Of a stretch of 10,449 bases of DNA, positions 6,083 to 10,449 are shown piece after piece (position 1 is the first letter of the stretch; each line of letters opens with the position of its first letter). The DNA comes from Cellvibrionales bacterium (GTDB lineage: Bacteria > Pseudomonadota > Gammaproteobacteria > Pseudomonadales > JAHEGP01). Where the stretch lies: NCBI GenBank assembly GCA_024645065.1, contig JAHEGP010000094.1:1-10449 (forward strand), in the 5' to 3' direction. The notes under the pieces are model-generated. The model was not told the DNA's origin. It worked only from the letters and a program-made list of their open reading frames with translations, and did no database searches. A program made the position numbers and the translations under genes.

Positions 6083-6512
6083 CGACCCCGTCGTCCTGCG
6101 GCGACAACAGGCGACTTTATATCCGCTGCTGCTTCCCATGGCGTTGATCGCGATTGCTGTATGGGTACTGCAGGAACCCGCACTGAGTGCTCTGGGATAT
6201 ATCTTCGCAGTGTACAGCGCCTTGGTGCTGGGGGCACTGCCACGGGACATCCTGGATTTTGGCCGGCACCCCCGGCACTGGCTCGCGGCACTCGCTTTCT
6301 TTGCAGTAGCCATTGCGGGAATCCTGTTGCAGATTCCCGCTGGCTGCTTGCTGCTGGTATTTTGGGTCGGGCTGCTGTTGAGGCTATGGTATGTCCGGCA
6401 ATATCACCGGCAGGCAGGGCGCAACCAGTCGGCGGAGCTGTTGCGGCGTGCCTTGCTGATAGCATTTTGGTCATCGATCAGCGTGCTGGTAGCATTGTAC
6501 AATCCATACTGA
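6075..6512 (+). CDS. Small integral membrane protein, possibly DUF3429-like
   Basis: About 145 residues with four or five membrane helices: YPLLLPMALIAIAVWVL, ALGYIFAVYSALVLGAL, a pair in the middle (LAALAFFAVAIAGILL, GCLLLVFWVGLLLRLWYV), and a C-terminal one (ALLIAFWSSISVLVALY). Length, helix number and the Arg/Tyr-rich stretch before the last helix recall DUF3429 proteins, but I hold that loosely. The start is not certain. TTG at 6075 overlaps the hydrolase stop by 8 bases and has a GGA 8 bases upstream, fitting translational coupling. The alternative ATG at 6138 has no ribosome site and would cut into the first helix. The frame is open further upstream, but there it only shadows the hydrolase gene. 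No catalytic motif is visible. Confidence 0.7.
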   Translation: MADDPVVLRRQQATLYPLLLPMALIAIAVWVLQEPALSALGYIFAVYSALVLGALPRDILDFGRHPRHWLAALAFFAVAIAGILLQIPAGCLLLVFWVGLLLRLWYVRQYHRQAGRNQSAELLRRALLIAFWSSISVLVALYNPY

Positions 6513-6599
6513 GTACAATCCCCGCTGGAATCGGTAGGCGATGGCCCAGGCCATGGCTGTTCGAATACGGGGCCGGGCTGCAATTTGGCGAACGGAGCC

Positions 6600-6617
6600 A
6601 TGGATCAACAGCGATGA
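6600..6617 (+). other. Five-codon mini-ORF overlapping the acyltransferase start
   Basis: ATG at 6600 opens a frame encoding MDQQR and stops at 6615-6617, overlapping the acyltransferase start as ATGA (6614-6617). A GGAG (6594-6597) sits only 2 bases before the mini-ORF start, which is too close for efficient initiation, and 16 bases before the true start, which is too far. The arrangement could couple translation or be chance. Confidence 0.2.
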
Positions 6618-7327
6618 ATCTATATCCCATCTATAAATGGCTGGTCTATATACCCGGGCTGGGCTTGATAACGCTGGTTAATTTTCTTGGTGTGATGCTG
6701 GTTGCACCCTTTAGTCCGCGCCTGGCGAGCCGATGGTTCGCCGGCATGTGGGCCCGGGAGCTGCTTTACCTGGTTCCCGCCAGGCTGAGCGTTTACGGTG
6801 AAGAAAACCTGCCCCTGAATCCATCGTATATCGTGGTTGCCAATCACCTGAGTCTCATGGATATCCCGATTTTATATGGTTGGCTGGATCTCGATTTAAA
6901 GTGGGTGATGAAGAAGGAACTGCGCAAAGTGCCATTGATCGGGTCTGGCTGTGCCATGCTGGGCCATATATTTATCGACCGATCCAACCGCGAGGTGGCC
7001 CTGAAGCAATTGCAGGATGTGAAGCGGGATCTGGAGCCGGGCGTCTCAATCCTGTTCTTCCCCGAGGGAAGCCGCAGCCGCGATGGCACACTGAAAAAGT
7101 TTAAAAACGGGGCATTCCTGATGGCAAAAGACCTGGATCTGCCGATTCTGCCGATTACATTGACCCACGTCGATACGATATTACCCCCTGACGGCATGGA
7201 CTTGCGTCCGGGCAGTGCCGAGATGATCATTCACCCTCCGATAGGCGTCGAAGAGGTTCGAAACTCCTCGACCGAGCAATTGCGTGACCGGGCAAGAGAG
7301 ATCATCGCCACCCGGTTGGATAAGTAG
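6614..7327 (+). CDS. 1-acylglycerol-3-phosphate O-acyltransferase-like protein (PlsC family)
   Basis: A 237-residue membrane-associated acyltransferase. Family enzymes move an acyl chain from acyl-ACP or acyl-CoA to lysophosphatidic acid, making phosphatidic acid for phospholipids. The N-terminal segment (about 8-32) is hydrophobic and likely embeds in the inner membrane. Block I is NHLSLMD with His78 and Asp83 (the HX4D catalytic pair). Block II is around GHIFIDRSNR, block III is FFPEGSRSRDG with Glu151, and block IV is around ILPITLTHVD. Length is normal. Many genomes carry several PlsC paralogues, so this may not be the housekeeping copy. ATG 6614 has only a weak GGA 9 bases upstream. The frame is open far upstream, but that region lies under the membrane protein gene. 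Riboflavin synthase starts 5 bases after its stop. Confidence 0.92.
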   Translation: MNLYPIYKWLVYIPGLGLITLVNFLGVMLVAPFSPRLASRWFAGMWARELLYLVPARLSVYGEENLPLNPSYIVVANHLSLMDIPILYGWLDLDLKWVMKKELRKVPLIGSGCAMLGHIFIDRSNREVALKQLQDVKRDLEPGVSILFFPEGSRSRDGTLKKFKNGAFLMAKDLDLPILPITLTHVDTILPPDGMDLRPGSAEMIIHPPIGVEEVRNSSTEQLRDRAREIIATRLDK

Positions 7328-7332
7328 CCGCC

Positions 7333-7974
7333 ATGTACACTGGAATCGTGCAGGGTAGTTATCCCGTCGTCGCCATCGAAAAAAAGACCGGCTTGCATAC
7401 GCTGACTATCGCGCTCGACGGTGAGCTTTGTCGGGATATACAGATAGGGGCCAGTGTGGCAGTGGATGGCGTCTGCTTAACAGTGACGGCGATTCGGGAT
7501 ACGCAGTTGCTCTTCGACGTCATGCAGCAGACCTTGCAGCAAACCACCCTGGGCTCCCTGCGACTCAATGACCGGGTCAATATCGAGCGATCGGCGCGCT
7601 ATGGCGATGAAATCGGCGGGCACGCCATGTCGGGCCATGTTGACGCCGCTATTGAAATCATTGCTGTAGACGAACCGGAGAACAATCGCGAACTGAGCTT
7701 TCGCCTGCCGCCCTCGCTGGCGCCTTACCTGTTCCAGCGTGGTTATGTTGGCCTGAACGGCTGCAGCTTAACGGTTGCCCGCTACCAGCCCGAAGAGGCG
7801 CAATTCACGGTTTGCCTCATTCCCGAAACCCTGCGGGTGACCAATTTTGGGGAGAAAGTGGCAGGAGACAAGGTCAACCTGGAACTGGATCGCCAGACCC
7901 AGGCCATCGTCGATTCCGTGAGGCGCTACCTCGAGGACAATCAGCAGCAATTGCGGCAGTGGCTGGTTGACTAG
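7333..7974 (+). CDS. ribE: Riboflavin synthase, alpha subunit
   Basis: A 213-residue enzyme that dismutates two 6,7-dimethyl-8-ribityllumazine molecules to riboflavin and a pyrimidinedione. It resembles the E. coli enzyme from end to end and has the same length. Both lumazine-binding halves are present. The N-half has MYTGIVQG, GASVAVDGVCLTV (Ser41, Cys48 equivalents) and GGHAMSGHV; the C-half has GLNGCSLTV and LELDRQTQAIVD, with the catalytic Asp of the latter. One change stands out: residue 2 is Tyr where the family usually has Phe (MFTG). No ribD, ribB or ribH gene is nearby; the E. coli gene is likewise separate. The start lies 5 bases after the acyltransferase stop with a poor ribosome site, so translation is probably coupled. 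A lumazine-binding non-catalytic homologue is less likely because the catalytic set is complete. Confidence 0.93.
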   Translation: MYTGIVQGSYPVVAIEKKTGLHTLTIALDGELCRDIQIGASVAVDGVCLTVTAIRDTQLLFDVMQQTLQQTTLGSLRLNDRVNIERSARYGDEIGGHAMSGHVDAAIEIIAVDEPENNRELSFRLPPSLAPYLFQRGYVGLNGCSLTVARYQPEEAQFTVCLIPETLRVTNFGEKVAGDKVNLELDRQTQAIVDSVRRYLEDNQQQLRQWLVD

Positions 7975-7985
7975 TTTTGGGCATG

Positions 7986-8050
7986 GCAAAGTGCATCCTG
8001 CACTTGCTTGCACCGGTCGCGCTTCATCGGCTACCGCAAAGTGCTGCGGT
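7986..8050 (+). terminator. Two tandem hairpins after riboflavin synthase
   Basis: The first hairpin is GCAAAGTGCA (7986-7995) with TGCACTTGC (7999-8007), a 3-base loop and one bulged A. The second is ACCGCA (8033-8038) with TGCGGT (8045-8050) and a 6-base loop, followed by TGTCTCCCTT. They lie in the 181-base gap between the convergent riboflavin synthase and parA genes, where termination is expected. Neither has a solid T-run. I see no credible gene in the rest of this gap. Confidence 0.35.
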
Positions 8051-8155
8051 TGTCTCCCTTGCCAAACGCTTGCATCGCCAGCACGCGCGCAGCGCAGATA
8101 AACAGGCTCTGGACCCTGACTGCCGGGCAGCTGGTAATGGGCCAGAGGCCTCGAA

Positions 8156-8962
8156 TCAGGCGCCCGCGGTCTGGGCCTGCTCGACGTCTACCTCAACCCC
8201 TTCGATTTCTTCAAACAGGGCAATAAACTGTTGCGTCAGTTTGTGACCGCCGGCCAGGTAGATCAGCGGTTCAGACGCTTCGTGGGATTCGCGCATTTTT
8301 ACTGACGAGCAGAGGTAGCTGGTAAACAACGGTAAGCCCTCTTCGGCCAGCGCATCCACGATGCGCTGCGGCTGATTGGCGCGCGGCTGGAACTGGTTGA
8401 CCACAATCCCCTCCAGTGCCAGGTTTTCGCTGTGGTCTTCCTGGGTTTCCTGGATATTGGCCAGCAATGCATACAGGGCCTTGCGCGAGAAATCATCGCA
8501 ATCAAAGGGTATCAACACCTTGTCAGCCGCAATCAGCGCCGACAGCGAGTAAAAGTTGAAGGCCGGCGGTGTGTCGATGTAGATGCGATCGAAGTCTTTC
8601 TTCAGCTTGCCCAGCAGGTCCCGCAGTTTGTAAATCTTGTGTTTGCTCTGGAGTTTGGATTCGATGTCCAGCAAATCGTGATGGCCGGGAATGATGTGGA
8701 GGTTTTCAAAGCCGGTGTCGTGGACAAAATCCATGGGTTCACGGCTGAACAGGCTGAAGCCCAGAGTTTGCTGGTAGTAATCGGCGATATTGTCTTCGGG
8801 GCTTTCGGCGTCAGCGCCCAGTACGTACTGGCTGGTGTTGCACTGCGAGTCGAGGTCAACCAGCAGGGTACGATAGCCGTAAGCGGCGCTGATGGCGGCG
8901 AGGTTGGTGGTGATGCTTGATTTGCCAACACCGCCCTTCTGGTTGAACACAACGCGAATCAT
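8156..8962 (-). CDS. Orphan ParA/MinD-family ATPase
   Basis: A 268-residue deviant Walker ATPase. The P-loop KGGVGKSS has the signature Lys9 and Lys14. The second motif is VDLDSQCN (Asp38 region), matching the ParA form DLDPQGN, and IYIDTPP carries Asp130. There is no N-terminal DNA-binding extension, and no amphipathic C-terminal helix of the MinD kind is obvious. ParA ATPases form ATP-dependent dimers that bind DNA non-specifically and move cargo such as plasmids, chromosome origins, chemoreceptor clusters or carboxysomes. No parB or centromere-like repeat is visible, so this is probably an orphan ParA with an unknown cargo. The start is firm, with TTGGAG 7 bases before the ATG. It is convergent with riboflavin synthase and divergent from the isomerase gene. 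Confidence 0.9.
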   Translation of the reverse strand: MIRVVFNQKGGVGKSSITTNLAAISAAYGYRTLLVDLDSQCNTSQYVLGADAESPEDNIADYYQQTLGFSLFSREPMDFVHDTGFENLHIIPGHHDLLDIESKLQSKHKIYKLRDLLGKLKKDFDRIYIDTPPAFNFYSLSALIAADKVLIPFDCDDFSRKALYALLANIQETQEDHSENLALEGIVVNQFQPRANQPQRIVDALAEEGLPLFTSYLCSSVKMRESHEASEPLIYLAGGHKLTQQFIALFEEIEGVEVDVEQAQTAGA

Positions 8963-9052
8963 TAGTTACTCCAATGTTGACCGGCAGGCTCTATCAGGTG
9001 CGAGCGCGGTACGATAATCGAGGGTGGACGAAAGGTTTTTTGCAAGTCGGTA

Positions 9053-9082
9053 ATAATACCCATTGACGGTATTCCTTGGCAA
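9053..9082 (-). promoter_or_regulatory. Candidate sigma-70 promoter for the parA-like gene
   Basis: On the - strand, TTGCCA (9082-9077), 18 bases, TATTAT (9058-9053). The -35 matches 4 of 6 and the -10 5 of 6, at acceptable spacing. Transcription would start near 9046, giving a leader of about 84 bases. The + strand promoter for the isomerase gene is not clear: TTGACG (9064-9069) and TTGGCA (9076-9081) are possible -35 elements without a well-spaced -10. Confidence 0.5.
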
Positions 9083-9156
9083 TATTCTGTCATCCCTATT
9101 CCGGGCATCTCCCTGCGGATTGTAGCCATGGCGCCAGGGCATGTCGGCTCGCAACA

Positions 9157-9174
9157 GCGCAACTTGCGTTGCGC
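9157..9174 (+). other. Perfect hairpin upstream of the isomerase gene
   Basis: GCGCAAC (9157-9163) and GTTGCGC (9168-9174) form a perfect 7-base-pair stem with a TTGC loop, 64 bases before the mtnA start. It could be a leader structure or a protein operator. I could not match the leader to a SAM or SAH riboswitch by eye. An upstream in-frame ATG at 9128 would place the hairpin inside coding sequence, but that start is unlikely. Confidence 0.35.
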
Positions 9175-9238
9175 CGGGACCGTCGGCACAATGCTGGCCT
9201 TTGGGCGCAGCATCGTTTTTCCCTGGGGCCTGGTCACA

Positions 9239-10285
9239 ATGAAATCAGAAACCTATCCCGCATTGCGCTGGCAAGGGTCCAGTCTCGACCTGCTGGACCA
9301 GCGCCTGCTACCCCGGGAAATCCGCTACCTGACGCTGCATAGTGCGGAGCAGGTGGCTCAGGCAATTGCGGATATGGCCGTGCGCGGAGCGCCTGCCATC
9401 GGTATTGCCGCGGCGTACGGGGCCGCCCTCGCAGCCCTTGGGCTGCGGATGAACGCTACGGTCGATGCGCAGGCCTGGGCCGAGGCTATGCAGCCGGCCC
9501 TCGCAGCGCTGGCAGCATCACGACCCACCGCGGTGAATTTGTTCTGGGCCCTCGAGCAGGTGAAGCGGGAAGTGAAATTGGGCGGTGCCGATCTGCCTGC
9601 CAGATTGCAACAGCTGGCTCTGGACATACACCAGGCCGATATCAACGCCAACCGCACCCTGGGAAAACTCGGCGCCCAACTTTTGCATCGGGGTAGCCGC
9701 GTCTATACCCATTGCAATGCCGGGGCACTGGCCACGGGTGGCTATGGTACCGCTCTGGGTGTCATTCGAGCGGCCCATGAGCTGGGTAAGTTAGGCCAGG
9801 TTTACGCCGGGGAAACCCGACCCTGGCTGCAGGGAAGCCGATTGACAGCGTGGGAGTTACAGCAGCATAACATCCCGGTGTCGATTGCGGCCGAGGGCGC
9901 AGCGGGCTCATTGATGCGTAGCGGTCTCATCGACTGGGTGATCGTTGGCGCCGACCGCGTGGCGCGCAATGGTGACGTCGCCAACAAGGTCGGTACCTAT
10001 AACCTGGCCGTGCTGGCGCGCCATCACAAGCTGCGGTTTATGGTCGCGTTGCCAAGCTCGACCATTGACCTGGCTGCGGCCAGTGGCGACGCGATACCGC
10101 TGGAACATCGCTCACCCGAAGAGCTCACCCGCTTCGCCGGAGTTGCCATCGCGCCCGAAGGTGTCGCCGCCGTGAATCCGGTATTCGATATCACGCCGGC
10201 CGACCTGGTGGACGTCCTGGTGACAGAAAAAGGCGTGGTCGAGCGGCCCGACGCTGCCGCAATCGAGGATTTACTCGCAGGCTAG
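9239..10285 (+). CDS. mtnA: Methylthioribose-1-phosphate isomerase
   Basis: A 348-residue cytoplasmic enzyme that converts 5-methylthioribose-1-phosphate to 5-methylthioribulose-1-phosphate in methionine salvage from methylthioadenosine. It belongs to the eIF2B-alpha-like family. Family signatures: RGAPAIGIAAAYG near the N-terminus, THCNAGALATGGYGTALG with catalytic Cys159, AGETRPWLQGSRLTAWEL, and GADRVARNGDVANKVGTYNLA with catalytic Asp239. The tail NPVFDITPADLVDVLVTEKGV is also typical. Length is normal (about 350). Start 9239 is chosen because the product then begins about ten residues before the LRWQGSSLDLLDQRLLP block, as in known enzymes. The frame is open further upstream (ATG 9128), but the added residues do not look like the family. 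No other mtn gene is in view. Confidence 0.94.
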   Translation: MKSETYPALRWQGSSLDLLDQRLLPREIRYLTLHSAEQVAQAIADMAVRGAPAIGIAAAYGAALAALGLRMNATVDAQAWAEAMQPALAALAASRPTAVNLFWALEQVKREVKLGGADLPARLQQLALDIHQADINANRTLGKLGAQLLHRGSRVYTHCNAGALATGGYGTALGVIRAAHELGKLGQVYAGETRPWLQGSRLTAWELQQHNIPVSIAAEGAAGSLMRSGLIDWVIVGADRVARNGDVANKVGTYNLAVLARHHKLRFMVALPSSTIDLAAASGDAIPLEHRSPEELTRFAGVAIAPEGVAAVNPVFDITPADLVDVLVTEKGVVERPDAAAIEDLLAG

Positions 10286-10393
10286 ACCGTATGCCGCACC
10301 AGCACAGCGATCGATTCCGTTGATTCAACCTAGAATCCGCAGTTGGGCACGGAATTATCGGGAAACCCCGGAGTGCCGGAATGCCGTATCACA

Positions 10394-10433
10394 GGCAAGG
10401 CATCGCTCGCCGGCAAGGGCTAGAGTCCTTGCC
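10394..10433 (+). repeat. Hairpin and direct repeat in the region after mtnA
   Basis: GGCAAGG (10412-10418) and CCTTGCC (10427-10433) form a perfect 7-base-pair stem with an 8-base loop. A second copy of GGCAAGG lies at 10394-10400 and could compete for the same partner. No T-run follows. The 164 bases after mtnA hold no convincing gene, so this may be the terminator region or the leader of the next gene, which lies outside the window. Confidence 0.35.
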
Positions 10434-10449
10434 AAGAGTGATAACGACG

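Noticed and set aside
5342..6313. 323-residue open frame on the - strand
   Set aside because: It is antisense to the hydrolase and membrane protein genes, and its sequence shows no recognisable domain.
6161..6613. Long upstream extension of the acyltransferase frame (388 residues in total)
   Set aside because: It overlaps the membrane protein gene in another frame, and the PlsC family starts near residue Met 6614.
7977..8246. Possible small + strand gene after riboflavin synthase
   Set aside because: It has no ribosome site, has Ala/Arg/His-rich shadow composition, and runs into the parA-like gene in antisense.
8156..8962. Plasmid or phage partition system
   Set aside because: There is no ParB, no iterons or centromere repeats and no mobile genes, and the neighbours are core metabolic genes.
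9128..9238. Longer mtnA with a start at 9128
   Set aside because: The extra 37 residues do not resemble MtnA proteins, and the family N-terminus fits the 9239 start.

Overview
The window (10,449 bases, moderately GC-rich) looks like ordinary chromosomal DNA of a gammaproteobacterium, probably an environmental or marine one. The riboflavin synthase, methylthioribose-1-phosphate isomerase, Atm1-type ABC exporter and YcbL-like hydrolase all read as gammaproteobacterial. An FNR/ANR-like box sits at class II spacing from a sigma-70 -10 element, and a recognisable sigma-32 promoter precedes an hsp20 gene. The placement is by protein character only. I see no insertion sequence, phage gene, CRISPR array, tRNA or rRNA.

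Layout, left to right. (a) 1-144 is the 3' end of an unidentified gene. (b) 185-3341 looks like a small stress block: a two-CBS-domain protein (+), then an Hsp20 small heat-shock protein followed by an 88-residue helical protein (both -), a 68-residue zinc-ribbon protein (+), and a patatin-like hydrolase (-). Two nearly identical FNR/ANR-like boxes lie in this block. One is in front of the CBS gene at ideal class II spacing. The other lies between hsp20 and the zinc-ribbon gene, next to a good sigma-32 promoter for hsp20. The block is therefore probably induced by low oxygen and/or heat. (c) 3591-7974 is a likely five-gene + strand operon: Atm1-type ABC exporter, glyoxalase-II-like metallo-beta-lactamase-fold hydrolase, small membrane protein, 1-acylglycerol-3-phosphate acyltransferase-like protein, riboflavin synthase. 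(d) 8156-8962 (-) is a stand-alone ParA-family ATPase. (e) 9239-10285 (+) is methylthioribose-1-phosphate isomerase of the methionine salvage pathway, divergent from parA across a 276-base region. (f) 10286-10449 is non-coding as far as I can see and ends in a hairpin, probably leading to the next gene.

How the genes fit together. The CBS, Hsp20 and zinc-ribbon genes probably respond to energy or oxygen limitation and protein-folding stress. In the operon, the Atm1-type exporter (glutathione or persulfide conjugates) and the glyoxalase-II-like hydrolase (glutathione thioesters) suggest a shared thiol theme. The acyltransferase and riboflavin synthase genes are only 5 bases apart but belong to separate pathways. 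I did not find a clearly new biological system. The most interesting signals are regulatory: the paired FNR/ANR-like boxes and the combined heat and oxygen control implied for hsp20. Next come the uncharacterised helical protein behind hsp20, the zinc-ribbon protein, and a riboflavin synthase with Tyr in place of the usual Phe2.
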